Assembly: GCA_964558455.1 (NCBI GenBank)
Contig: CAZLEE010000057.1
Location: 1-22,184 of the forward strand
Direction of reading: 5' to 3'
From: DASRLE01 sp964558455
GTDB lineage: Bacteria > Verrucomicrobiota > Verrucomicrobiia > Limisphaerales > Palsa-1400
Length of the DNA: 22,184 nucleotides
The position numbers and the translations under genes are program-made. The stretch's first letter is position 1, and the number at the start of each line of letters is the position of its first letter. Shown here in pieces: positions 14,474-21,980 of this stretch. The notes beneath the pieces were generated by a model that worked only from the letters and a program-made list of their open reading frames with translations, was not told the origin of the DNA and did no database searches.

Positions 14474-15811
14474 ATGTGTGCGACCAACATTGCCCGTCTC
14501 TCTCCCGTGAAAAACTACATACTTGACACCAATGTCCTGCTGCATGATCCCAACTCGCTGTTTGCCTTCAAGGACAACAACATCCTGATTCCCATTGAAG
14601 TTCTGGAGGAAATAGACCGGTTTAAGAGGGAATCGTCCGAATTGGGCCAGAACGCCCGCTCCGTCTCCCGCACCCTGGATTCCCTGCGCGGCAAGGGGCA
14701 TTTGAACAAGGGGGTCGGACTGGACAACGGCGGAATCCTGCGCATCGTTTTCCAGGAGGTGGGGGGGGCGCCGCTGCCCTTCGGGAATAACTCGGTGGAC
14801 AACCGCATTATCCGGCAGGCGATGGCCATCCAGCAAGCCGAGCCGAAAAACCGCGCCATCCTCGTCACCAAAGACATCAACCTGCGCATCAAGGCGGACA
14901 GCCTCGGTTTGCCGGCGGAGGATTATGAGTCGGATCGCGTTCTTTTGACCGACCTCTACACGGGCATGTTTGATTTGACGATTCCGGCCGAAAAAATGTC
15001 GCAGTTCCGGATGGAAAACGAGCTGGAACTGGCCGGGCGCGGCAAATATTTTCCGAACGAGTATTGCACCCTGACGGAGGAATCCAATCCCAAGCGGACG
15101 GCGCTGACCAAGGTGGATGCGACCGGCACAAAACTGGTGCCGATACTGGATTGCCGCGACGGGGTTTGGGGCATCAAGCCGCGCAACCGCGAGCAACATT
15201 ACGCCTTTGACGCCTTGCTGGATGACCGGGTGAAACTGGTCACGCTCATGGGCAAGGCCGGCACGGGAAAGACATTGCTGGCCATGGCGGCGGGTTTGAA
15301 GCGCACCGTGCTGGACCGCGAATTCCGGCGTCTGGTGGTGGCGCGTCCCACTGTGTCCATGGGCCGCGAAATCGGCTTTCTGCCGGGGTCGTTGGAGGAA
15401 AAATTAAATCCCTGGATGCAGCCCATCCACGACGCGCTGGAATTGTTGAGCGATTTGAACATGGGTTCCGATCATCGGCGGAGTTCCGATCTGATGCGTT
15501 CCGGGATAATCGTGGTGGAAGCCTTGAGCTACATCCGGGGCCGGAGCATCGCGCATCAGTTCATGGTGATTGACGAATCGCAGAACCTGACGCCGCTGGA
15601 GGTCAAAACCATCATCACACGGGTGGGCACGGGGACGAAAATCATCTTTACAGGTGATCCTTACCAGATTGACAACCCGTATGTGGATTCTTCCTCCAAC
15701 GGTTTCAATTACATCGTGAGCAAATTCCGCGAACAGCCGATTGCGGCGCATATTGAGCTGCAAAAGGGCGAGCGATCCGAACTGGCGGAACTGGCGGCGA
15801 ATATCCTGTAA
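14474..15811 (+). CDS. PhoH family ATPase with N-terminal PIN ribonuclease domain (PhoH2/YlaK type)
   Basis: PIN-PhoH proteins join an RNA-cleaving PIN domain to a PhoH ATPase/helicase; PhoH2 homologues act as RNA helicase and RNase. With the ATG at 14474 the length is 445. The PIN domain (about 12-165) has the expected acidic residues: Asp18 in YILDTNVLLHDP, Glu46, Asp109 and Asp134 in LVTKDINLRIKA. The PhoH domain (about 235-445) has Walker A GKAGTGKT (260-267), RPTVSMGREIGFLPGS, Walker B FMVIDESQNLTP (365-368) and IIFTGDPYQID. All key residues are present, so it should be active in the cytoplasm. A GTG at 14507 (VKNYILDTN) would match the usual family N-terminus better. The frame is open upstream to 14348 but this seems non-coding. 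It faces away from the coiled-coil pair, and no separate antitoxin gene is seen. Confidence 0.93.
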   Translation: MCATNIARLSPVKNYILDTNVLLHDPNSLFAFKDNNILIPIEVLEEIDRFKRESSELGQNARSVSRTLDSLRGKGHLNKGVGLDNGGILRIVFQEVGGAPLPFGNNSVDNRIIRQAMAIQQAEPKNRAILVTKDINLRIKADSLGLPAEDYESDRVLLTDLYTGMFDLTIPAEKMSQFRMENELELAGRGKYFPNEYCTLTEESNPKRTALTKVDATGTKLVPILDCRDGVWGIKPRNREQHYAFDALLDDRVKLVTLMGKAGTGKTLLAMAAGLKRTVLDREFRRLVVARPTVSMGREIGFLPGSLEEKLNPWMQPIHDALELLSDLNMGSDHRRSSDLMRSGIIVVEALSYIRGRSIAHQFMVIDESQNLTPLEVKTIITRVGTGTKIIFTGDPYQIDNPYVDSSSNGFNYIVSKFREQPIAAHIELQKGERSELAELAANIL

Positions 15812-15822
15812 GCCGAAAGGGG

Positions 15823-15853
15823 AATCCGGTCGCGCCACTGCGCAGACCGGGTT
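15823..15853. terminator. Hairpin between the converging phoH and helicase genes
   Basis: AATCCGGTCGCGC (15823-15835) pairs with GCGCAGACCGGGTT (15840-15853): 13 bp including one T-G wobble, one bulged A, loop CACT. It fills the 56-bp gap between convergent stops. It has no clear T-run, so it may act as a weak two-way terminator or as 3'-end protection for both mRNAs. Confidence 0.55.
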
Positions 15854-15867
15854 CGCGCCGGGGCTTT

Positions 15868-17100
15868 CTAGCGCCGCTTGGCCGGGCCGAAAAAGTAGCC
15901 GCCGCGCACCCTGGCGCCGCGCACTTTGCCGGGGAAGGATGTTTTGGCCCCGGGTTTGCTCTCTTCAAAAAGAGCGGTGTACTGGTAGGTGAAATTCTCC
16001 AGTTTGACGCGCGGCACCTTTCTGTCGATAAACCGCTCGATGGCGTAAACATGGGGGGCATCCGCCGCCACCATCAACGTCATGGCGTCGCCCGTGTGCT
16101 CGGCGCGACCGGTGCGGCCGATGCGGTGAATGTAATCCTCGGGATGCTGCGGCACGTCGTAATTGATGACATGGCTGACATCGGCGATGTCCAGACCGCG
16201 GGAGGCAATGTCCGTGGCCACCAGAATTCCGTAGTGTCCGTCGCGGAAACCATTAAGGGCTTCTTCCCGTTCTTTTTGGCTGCGATTGGAATGGATGACG
16301 GCGACGGAATGGCGCTTGCGTTTGAGCAGGCCGGCAACGCGGTCGGCCCCGTGTTTGGTGCGGCAGAAAACAATGACTGAATCGTATTTGGTGCGTCCCA
16401 GCAGTTCGGCCAGCAAATCGGCTTTTTGCGATTCGGCAACGGGATAAATGACGTGTTCCACCGTTTCGGCGGGACTGCGACGAATGCCGACTTCCACCGT
16501 TTGCGGATTCCGCATCGTCCACTGGATGAGGGAGGCGATTTCGATGGGAATGGTGGCGGAGAAAAGGGAGGTGTGCCGTTCCTTGGGGCATTTCTCGACG
16601 ATGCGGCGGACATCGGGGAGGAATCCCATGTCCAACATTCGATCCGCCTCATCCAAAACCAGATATTTAACGTGATCCAGCACGCAGGTGCGCCGTTCCA
16701 TGTGGTCGAGCAGGCGTCCCGGAGTGGCGATGATGATGTCCGCACCCTTGGCCAAGTCATCCAATTGTTTGCCGTAGCCAACGCCGCCATACAGCACCGC
16801 AGTGCGGAGATTGGTGGCGCGGGCGAAGTCGTGAAAGGCCACTTCCACTTGCGCGGCCAGTTCCCGGGTCGGCTCGAGGATGAGGGCGCGGGGCTTGGGT
16901 TCGTGCAGGCCGAGTTTCGACAACATGGGCAAAGCGAAGGCGGCAGTTTTTCCGGTGCCGGTTTGTGCGCTTCCAATAACATCGGTCCCGGCCATGATCA
17001 AAGGAATGGCGCGTACTTGAATGGCCGTCGGCTTGACGTAGCCCATGGCTTTAACCCCTTCCAAAACCTGAGGGGAAAGCCCGAATTTAGTAAATGACAT
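15868..17100 (-). CDS. DEAD-box RNA helicase (RhlE-like)
   Basis: ATP-dependent RNA-remodelling enzyme, probably acting in ribosome assembly, RNA decay or cold adaptation. All core motifs are intact in 410 residues: Q motif (FTKFGLSP with YVKPTAIQ), motif I AQTGTGKT (45-52), Ia PTREL (77-81), TPGR, motif II DEAD (150-153), motif III SAT (181-183), then VIFCRTKHGA, ATDIASRGLDI (295-305) and HRIGRTGR (325-332). The short basic C-terminal tail (GKVRGARVRGGYFFGPAKRR) probably helps bind RNA. An upstream GAGGT spaced 5 nt from the ATG is one of the few clear ribosome-binding sites here. The gene follows the RGG-rich protein gene on the same strand with a 60-bp gap, so they probably form one unit. 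RhlE is the nearest subfamily I can suggest; I give no symbol. Confidence 0.95.
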   Translation of the reverse strand: MSFTKFGLSPQVLEGVKAMGYVKPTAIQVRAIPLIMAGTDVIGSAQTGTGKTAAFALPMLSKLGLHEPKPRALILEPTRELAAQVEVAFHDFARATNLRTAVLYGGVGYGKQLDDLAKGADIIIATPGRLLDHMERRTCVLDHVKYLVLDEADRMLDMGFLPDVRRIVEKCPKERHTSLFSATIPIEIASLIQWTMRNPQTVEVGIRRSPAETVEHVIYPVAESQKADLLAELLGRTKYDSVIVFCRTKHGADRVAGLLKRKRHSVAVIHSNRSQKEREEALNGFRDGHYGILVATDIASRGLDIADVSHVINYDVPQHPEDYIHRIGRTGRAEHTGDAMTLMVAADAPHVYAIERFIDRKVPRVKLENFTYQYTALFEESKPGAKTSFPGKVRGARVRGGYFFGPAKRR

Positions 17101-17160
17101 AATCGACCTCTAAGGTCAGCCCGCCGACCCTCTTATGCAAGCTTGATTAACGGCTGCGCC

Positions 17161-18885
17161 TCAAGGCGTCGTCATGGTCGCGCTGGCCGCAGGAGGCGGT
17201 TCGGACGGCCCGGCTGCAGGAGGGGGCGTCGGTTCGGTCGGATTCACCGCTGCGGCCGCCTCTTCAGGAGAGACAACAGGAGCATCTGCGACCGGGGACG
17301 CTGTTTCCACAGACGGAGCTGCGGCTTCCGCGGCCGGAGCCGGGGTTTCCGCAGTTGGAGCAGGAGTTTCGCCGGGGAGGGCGGCAGGCGCCGCTTTCTT
17401 CTCGGGTTTGGGCGGCTTGGGCAGAGGCCGTTTGGCGGTCTCAAGAATGCCGTTGGCAAATTCGATGACGTGGCCTTGATGGATGAGCCAGTGCAAATCG
17501 CCGGCCAGGGCCGCTTGTTCCGGGGAAGCCTCAGGCGCCAGAGCCGGGACGGGGGCGGCGGCGGCATCCGCCGGGGCAGCGGACACGGGAACAGCCGTGG
17601 CCGTGGCAGCCACCATAGGCGCGGGCGCGGAAGGCGCAGGCGTCGGGGCCAGAATCTCGAAAAGTTTACGCCGGGTGGTTTTCGGGTGCTGATTGACGAA
17701 ATCTACAATACACTTGACACCTTCGGAAACGGGCGTTGCCTCCAAGTCCAGGAAATGGGGGCGGGCCACGGAAACGTGGGTCACGGTGCGGTTGACCTTG
17801 AAAAATTGCAGGCCATGACCGGCGAACTGCTGGCTCAGGGTGGTGGCGACCTTCAAGGGGAAACGGCGCTGGTCATCCCAAGTGAAGCGCAACAGGCGTT
17901 GCAATTCCGGCGAACGCAACTGTTTGGCGGCGGGGCCGCTGAGGGTGTACGTTTCGACCGGCTTGATGATGTTGGCGGCGTGAACCTGGCGGAAATGCTT
18001 CTCCACGTCTTCGCGGCTGGCGAGCTTGAGCGCCTCGGGCACGTTCAGGCAGTTGTATTCGGTCTTGAAACTTTGATCTTCAATCCACTTTTTGACCACG
18101 GCCTCGTCCTTGACGATTTTGACCCGGGCCTTGAAGGCTTCAAAAGGCATGCGGGAGAAGCGTTCGGCATGGAGTTTGCGCAGTTGATTTTGGTAGTCGT
18201 GATGGTTGGGCGGTCCGAGAATGGCGCCGCTCATCCCGCATTGCGCGACGAACGTGTAAGTGCCCTTGGGCGGATCGGTGGGCGTGCGTTCAGCCTTGTA
18301 AAACGTGCCGAAATGCTTGCCTAAAACATGACCGACGGCCTCGTCTTCGGAAAGCCAGAGGGTGTCGTCCAAGGCGCAAAGAAAGAGCGGCTGGGCGGGC
18401 GTGCCGTCGGGCTTTTTGATTATGTCAAAACGGATTTGCTGCCGCTCCGGCTTCTGCAAAATCAGGAAGGCGATGTCAAAAAGCGGATAAGCGCGGCCGG
18501 TGACGCGGATTTGCCGGGCGAGGGATTCGATGCCCTTTTCGTCGGGCACAATGGTCACATTCAGTTGGGGGAGAGGGGCTGGGGCTTCCCGTTGGACTGG
18601 GGGGGCATCATGGCGTTCGCGCGGGCCGCCCTGAAACGGGCGTGATCCGCCGGGCCGGGGTCCGCCCGATCGGTCGGAGCGTCCGCCGCCCTGGGGTCTT
18701 CCACCCGACTGGCCGAAATCACGGCGCGGAGGGCGTCGCCCGCCGGAACGATCTCCATGTTCGCGAGGAGGACGGTCGTCTCCGGCATAGCCGGCGTACT
18801 TGTTGACGGACGGCGAGCCTTGAGCCCAAGCGGGCAAAAAAAGCTTCTCAAGATCGAATTCAGAGTCTGGCGATGTGTTGCTCAT
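17161..18885 (-). CDS. Uncharacterised RGG-rich protein with split winged-helix-like region, upstream of a DEAD-box helicase
   Basis: Function unknown; a role in RNA binding is inferred. The 574 residues fall into clear segments. Residues 7-22 hold a short hydrophobic/acidic motif (SEFDLEKLFLPAWAQ). Residues 38-92 are an Arg/Gly-rich disordered tract (DRSGGRRPPRRDFG, GGRPQGGGRSDRSGGPRPGG), typical of RGG RNA-binding regions. A folded core (about 105-385) includes RAYPLFDIAFLILQKPERQQ, FVAQCGMSGAILGPPNHHDY and VKKWIEDQSFKTEYNCLNVP. Residues 388-412 (VKCIVDFVNQHPKTTRRKLF) and 454-485 (LAGDLHWLIHQGHVIEFANG) look like two halves of a winged helix split by an Ala/Pro linker. The last 90 residues are Ala/Pro/Glu-rich and disordered. 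No signal peptide or membrane helix is seen. Leads a probable two-gene unit with the helicase. ATG without Shine-Dalgarno. Confidence 0.83.
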   Translation of the reverse strand: MSNTSPDSEFDLEKLFLPAWAQGSPSVNKYAGYAGDDRPPREHGDRSGGRRPPRRDFGQSGGRPQGGGRSDRSGGPRPGGSRPFQGGPRERHDAPPVQREAPAPLPQLNVTIVPDEKGIESLARQIRVTGRAYPLFDIAFLILQKPERQQIRFDIIKKPDGTPAQPLFLCALDDTLWLSEDEAVGHVLGKHFGTFYKAERTPTDPPKGTYTFVAQCGMSGAILGPPNHHDYQNQLRKLHAERFSRMPFEAFKARVKIVKDEAVVKKWIEDQSFKTEYNCLNVPEALKLASREDVEKHFRQVHAANIIKPVETYTLSGPAAKQLRSPELQRLLRFTWDDQRRFPLKVATTLSQQFAGHGLQFFKVNRTVTHVSVARPHFLDLEATPVSEGVKCIVDFVNQHPKTTRRKLFEILAPTPAPSAPAPMVAATATAVPVSAAPADAAAAPVPALAPEASPEQAALAGDLHWLIHQGHVIEFANGILETAKRPLPKPPKPEKKAAPAALPGETPAPTAETPAPAAEAAAPSVETASPVADAPVVSPEEAAAAVNPTEPTPPPAAGPSEPPPAASATMTTP

Positions 18886-19131
18886 CTAATACGCACGGAT
18901 ATGGTGTAATTTTTTATGCCGCGCAAGGATGTAGGTTCTTGCTTCAGATTGCAAGCGCGCTCTTATTAGCCGGAATTTTCCAAGGGACAATGGTTCAAGG
19001 GCTGGCCGGGGCCTCATTCCGTCTTGAAAGCCAACGGTGCAGGCGGTGGTGCCGCCTTCCGGTCGCGCGATGATCAAGGAAGTATTCGAGAACGGCAAAC
19101 CGTTTGCGGGGCAATAAAATGCGGGGCGCGG

Positions 19132-20109
19132 TCAGCGGGCGAAGATTTGGCGGATGACGTCTTCGATGGGGACTTCCTGGATGTCGATGTCGTTGACGGG
19201 GAGTTTGTCCAGGAGACGCTTGCAGACGGCGATGACGTGGTCGCGTTTGACTTTGAGCCGGATGCTGTTGGTGGTTTTTTCCAGTATTTCGCCGAATTGG
19301 AGGATGTCCACTTCGGGAAGACGGGTGCCGGTCAGCCAGGCGATGGTCACTATCTTGAAATCGGCAAAGCGGTCGATGATTTCGCTGAGCAGGCCGTCGA
19401 AAAATATTTTTCCGTGGTCGATGATGATGACGCGGCGGCAGAGTTCCTGAATGTCGGTCATGTAATGGCTGGTCAGGACGATGGTGGTTTTCCGGGCGGC
19501 GTTGTATTCGCGCAGGAATTCGCGGACGATTTTTTGCGAAACCACGTCCAGACCGATGGTGGGTTCATCGAGGAATAAAACTTTGGGCTGATGGAGGAGG
19601 GCGGCGATGAGTTCAAGTTTCATGCGTTCGCCCAGCGACAGCTCGCGCACCATGACGTTTAGTTTGTCTTTGACAGCGAGGAGTTCGGTGAGTTCGCCGA
19701 CGGTCTGGTCGAATTTTTTCCGGGGGATGCCGTAAATTTTTCCGTTCAGCTCAAGGGATTCGCGGGCGGGGAGGTCCCACCAGAGTTGATTTTTTTGGCC
19801 GAGGAGCAGGGCGAATTGGCGGCGGTAGCCGTCATCGCGCTGCCAGGGAACGTAGCCGAGCACGCGGGCGGCGCCGGCGGTGGGATGGAGCAGTCCCGCC
19901 AGCATTTTCAGGGTGGTTGTCTTGCCGGCCCCGTTGGGGCCGAGGAAGCCGACCAGTTCGCCCTCTTCAATGGCAAAGCTGACTTGATCGACGGCAACGG
20001 TCTGCTCGTAGCGGCGGTGGAAAAGGCCACGCACCGCGCCGCCAAAACCAGGCTCTTTTTTATATGACCGGAAGGTCTTGGTCAGGCCGTGAACTTCGAT
20101 CCATGACAT
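19132..20109 (-). CDS. ABC-2-type transporter ATP-binding protein (no adjacent permease)
   Basis: Cytoplasmic ATPase subunit of an ABC exporter. The 325-residue protein shows Walker A GPNGAGKT (57-64), a Q-loop region LLLGQKNQLWWDLP, signature LSLGERMK (157-164), Walker B VLFLDEPT (177-184), the D-loop GLD and the H-loop TSHYMTD. The QKNQLWWDLP segment, a roughly 20-residue insertion before VDQVSF, and a C-terminal domain of about 90 residues match the uncharacterised ABC-2 group (COG4586-like), whose members usually neighbour two integral-membrane genes. None is found: dnaA lies 12 bp upstream and the RGG-protein gene 246 bp downstream. The close spacing suggests co-transcription with dnaA. 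The permease partners must be elsewhere in the genome, or have been lost. Substrate unknown. Confidence 0.92.
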   Translation of the reverse strand: MSWIEVHGLTKTFRSYKKEPGFGGAVRGLFHRRYEQTVAVDQVSFAIEEGELVGFLGPNGAGKTTTLKMLAGLLHPTAGAARVLGYVPWQRDDGYRRQFALLLGQKNQLWWDLPARESLELNGKIYGIPRKKFDQTVGELTELLAVKDKLNVMVRELSLGERMKLELIAALLHQPKVLFLDEPTIGLDVVSQKIVREFLREYNAARKTTIVLTSHYMTDIQELCRRVIIIDHGKIFFDGLLSEIIDRFADFKIVTIAWLTGTRLPEVDILQFGEILEKTTNSIRLKVKRDHVIAVCKRLLDKLPVNDIDIQEVPIEDVIRQIFAR

Positions 20110-20121
20110 TTTGCCCGGCGG

Positions 20122-21501
20122 TTATCGGAGCAGTTGCTTTTCGAGATACATGACGGACTGGCGGACGTGGGCATCGACTTCCATGCGATCCTTGACCAGA
20201 CGGCAGGCGTAAAGGACGGTGCCGTGGTCGCGCCCGCCAAAGGCCTCGCCGATGGTGTTGAGCGAACTGTCCGTCATTTGACGGGAAAGAAACATGGCGA
20301 CCTGCCGCGGAAAAGCGATGTTTTCGGGGCGCCGTTTGCTGGTCATGTCGGCCAGGCGGATGTCGAAATGTTCGGCAACTTTTTTCTGGATGAAGTCGAT
20401 GTTGACGGTGTAGCGGCCCTCTTCGTGCAGGACTTCGCGCAACAGGCTTTCCACCACCTGCAACGTCACTTTTTTGCCGGTGAGCGAGGCGTAGGAGGCG
20501 ACCCGGATGAGGGCGCCTTCGAGGCGGCGGATGTTGGTGCGGATGCGGTTGGCGAGGAAATTGATGATTTCGTCGGGCAACTCCACACCCATGGCTTTTT
20601 CTTTTTTGCGCAGGATGGCCATGCGCGTTTCGGCATCGGGGGGCTGCATCTCAGTGACCAGACCCCACTCGAAGCGGGAGACGAGGCGCTGTTCGAGATT
20701 CTGGATCTCGGCCGCAGGACGGTCGCATGTCAACACGATTTGTTTGCGGCTTTCGTGCAGGGCGTTGAAAGTGTGGAAGAACTCCTCCTGGATTCTTTCC
20801 TTGCCGGCCAGGAATTGAACGTCGTCGATGAGCAGGACATCGGCCTGGCGGTGTTTGCGGCGGAAACGCATCAACTGATTGTTTTGAATGGCGTCGATGT
20901 ATTCGTTGGTGAATTTTTCCGAGGACAGATAAGTGATGCGCGCGCCTTTTTTGGTGTTGGCGATGTACTGGCCGATGGCGTGGAGGAGGTGGGTTTTGCC
21001 CAGACCGACACCGCCGTAAAGGAAAAGAGGGTTATAAGATTTGCCGGGGGCCTGCGAAACGGCCATGGCGGCGGCATGGGCATGGTTATTATTTTCGCCG
21101 ACGACAAAGGACTCGAAAGTGTTTTTGGGGTTGAAGGCGATTTCGCCGCGGAGCGCGCCGTTGCGTTCAGCCGGTTCGGAGGCGGATTTGGTTTTGGCCT
21201 TGGGTTCGACGACCGTGACGGCGGCGGGGGGGGCGGCGAGAGTGGCGCCGTTGGGGTTGACGCGGAATTTGATCTTGAGATTCTGGCCTGAAGCCTGCCC
21301 CAACACGTCGCTGATCAATCCCAGGTAATTGTCCTTGAGCCAGACTTCACAGAAGTCATTGGCCACTTCGAGGATGAGAGTTTCATCTTCCAAGGCCACG
21401 GCCTTTATAGGCAGGAACCACAGATTGTAAATGTCCGTGTTTAACATCGTGCGCAGTAATTGTTGCGCCCCGGTCCAAATTTTGTCGGCGGATGATTGCA
21501 T
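20122..21501 (-). CDS. dnaA: Chromosomal replication initiator protein DnaA
   Basis: DnaA binds DnaA boxes at oriC, melts the origin and loads the replicative helicase; it also acts as a transcription factor. The 459-residue protein has all four domains. Domain I (1-83; KIWTGAQQLLRTMLNTDIYN) is followed by a low-complexity linker (84-125). The AAA+ domain has Walker A GGVGLGKT (163-170), Walker B LLIDDVQFLAGKERIQEEFF and the LVSRFEWG box with a likely arginine finger (Arg276). Domain IV is a helix-turn-helix with signature GGRDHGTVLYA (422-432), where Gly replaces the first Thr of the E. coli motif, a change seen in other bacteria. The ATG at 21501 has no Shine-Dalgarno. The upstream gap holds DnaA-box-like sites, so autoregulation is likely. 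dnaN does not follow; an ABC ATPase does. Confidence 0.98.
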   Translation of the reverse strand: MQSSADKIWTGAQQLLRTMLNTDIYNLWFLPIKAVALEDETLILEVANDFCEVWLKDNYLGLISDVLGQASGQNLKIKFRVNPNGATLAAPPAAVTVVEPKAKTKSASEPAERNGALRGEIAFNPKNTFESFVVGENNNHAHAAAMAVSQAPGKSYNPLFLYGGVGLGKTHLLHAIGQYIANTKKGARITYLSSEKFTNEYIDAIQNNQLMRFRRKHRQADVLLIDDVQFLAGKERIQEEFFHTFNALHESRKQIVLTCDRPAAEIQNLEQRLVSRFEWGLVTEMQPPDAETRMAILRKKEKAMGVELPDEIINFLANRIRTNIRRLEGALIRVASYASLTGKKVTLQVVESLLREVLHEEGRYTVNIDFIQKKVAEHFDIRLADMTSKRRPENIAFPRQVAMFLSRQMTDSSLNTIGEAFGGRDHGTVLYACRLVKDRMEVDAHVRQSVMYLEKQLLR

Positions 21502-21535
21502 TTTGATTTATCGCCAAAACCCAAATTTTTAATAT

Positions 21536-21544
21536 TTATTCACC
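21536..21544 (+). promoter_or_regulatory. DnaA-box-like site beside the AT-rich tract
   Basis: TTATTCACC differs from TTATNCACA at the last base only. It overlaps the end of the AT-rich tract, 35 bp upstream of the dnaA start codon, a suitable place for origin melting or for repression of dnaA. Confidence 0.5.
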
Positions 21545-21714
21545 GGCTTCATTAGGAAGCCTCAGCACCGCATTGCAACTGCAAAGGATATGCATCATGG
21601 CGGGTCGTTTTGCACTCAAAATCGAAGCGTCGGGGCGCAAGATTGATGTTCCCTCGTGGGGCGGGTGTAAGAAGCTTATTCTCACGGCCTTGCGTATGAA
21701 GCAAATTGTCAATC

Positions 21715-21742
21715 ATTTTAATCTTGCGCGCCATCTTTGCAA
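21715..21742 (-). promoter_or_regulatory. Possible dnaA promoter
   Basis: On the minus strand TTGCAA (21742-21737) and TAAAAT (21720-21715) are 16 bp apart. The start would be near 21708, giving a leader of about 200 nt that crosses several DnaA-box-like sites. An overlapping TTGACA (21712-21707) lacks a good partner. Confidence 0.35.
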
Positions 21743-21817
21743 GCAACCCGCTTGTCCCAGCAGCGGCGACTGTTTTAGACAAATACCGCCTGTCTGACTA
21801 GCACAACATATTAACTC

Positions 21818-21837
21818 TTATTCACGACTTATTCACA
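21818..21837 (+). promoter_or_regulatory. Tandem DnaA boxes 11 bp apart
   Basis: TTATTCACG (21818-21826) and TTATTCACA (21829-21837) are in the same orientation, 11 bp start to start, or one helical turn. The second fits TTATNCACA fully, the first at 8 of 9 positions. Same-face tandem boxes are typical of sites that seed a DnaA filament. Confidence 0.6.
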
Positions 21838-21980
21838 ACGCATGAAATACCTTGAAATCAGGGGGTCTCGAATGGATTCAGTAACTCGCGCCGGCCCATT
21901 GCCATAATTTTGCTGTTGCGCCAAATCATCATAACAAAAAACACGTCCCCCCGCTCCCGCGCGCGGTGGCGAAGTCTGGA

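Larger units (their letters stand above)
21502..21980. other. Candidate replication origin (oriC) / dnaA regulatory region
   Basis: This 479-bp gap lies between dnaA and the PII gene. It contains a tandem pair of DnaA-box-like sites (21818-21837), further matches with one mismatch to TTATNCACA at 21536-21544 and 21676-21684, and a looser one at 21608-21616 (TTTTGCACT). An AT-rich tract (21521-21540, AAATTTTTAATATTTATT core) could be the unwinding element next to the dnaA start. Two overlapping small frames here (74 and 76 codons, 21552-21797) look random. Box number is modest for an origin, so it may instead be only the dnaA promoter/operator. Confidence 0.5.

Noticed and set aside
17143..18324. 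A 393-codon plus-strand frame rich in Arg/Gly.
   Set aside because: It is opposite the Ala/Pro-rich and core parts of the RGG-protein gene; its composition follows from the GC-rich complement of low-complexity codons.
18886..19131. A 71-codon minus-strand frame (18886-19098) and a possible permease remnant between the ABC ATPase and RGG-protein genes.
   Set aside because: No hydrophobic segments or family signature. The palindrome at 19091-19104 has no T-run. I see no supported feature in this 246-bp gap.
20134..21291. A 385-codon plus-strand frame opposite dnaA.
   Set aside because: A shadow of dnaA; Gly/Asp/Val/Phe-rich sequence of antisense type.
21552..21797. Two overlapping small frames (76 codons minus, 74 codons plus) in the gap upstream of dnaA.
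   Set aside because: Neither has a ribosome-binding site or a recognisable sequence, they overlap each other, and the region carries DnaA-box-like sites instead. The ribosomal protein L34 gene, often near dnaA, was looked for and is not there.
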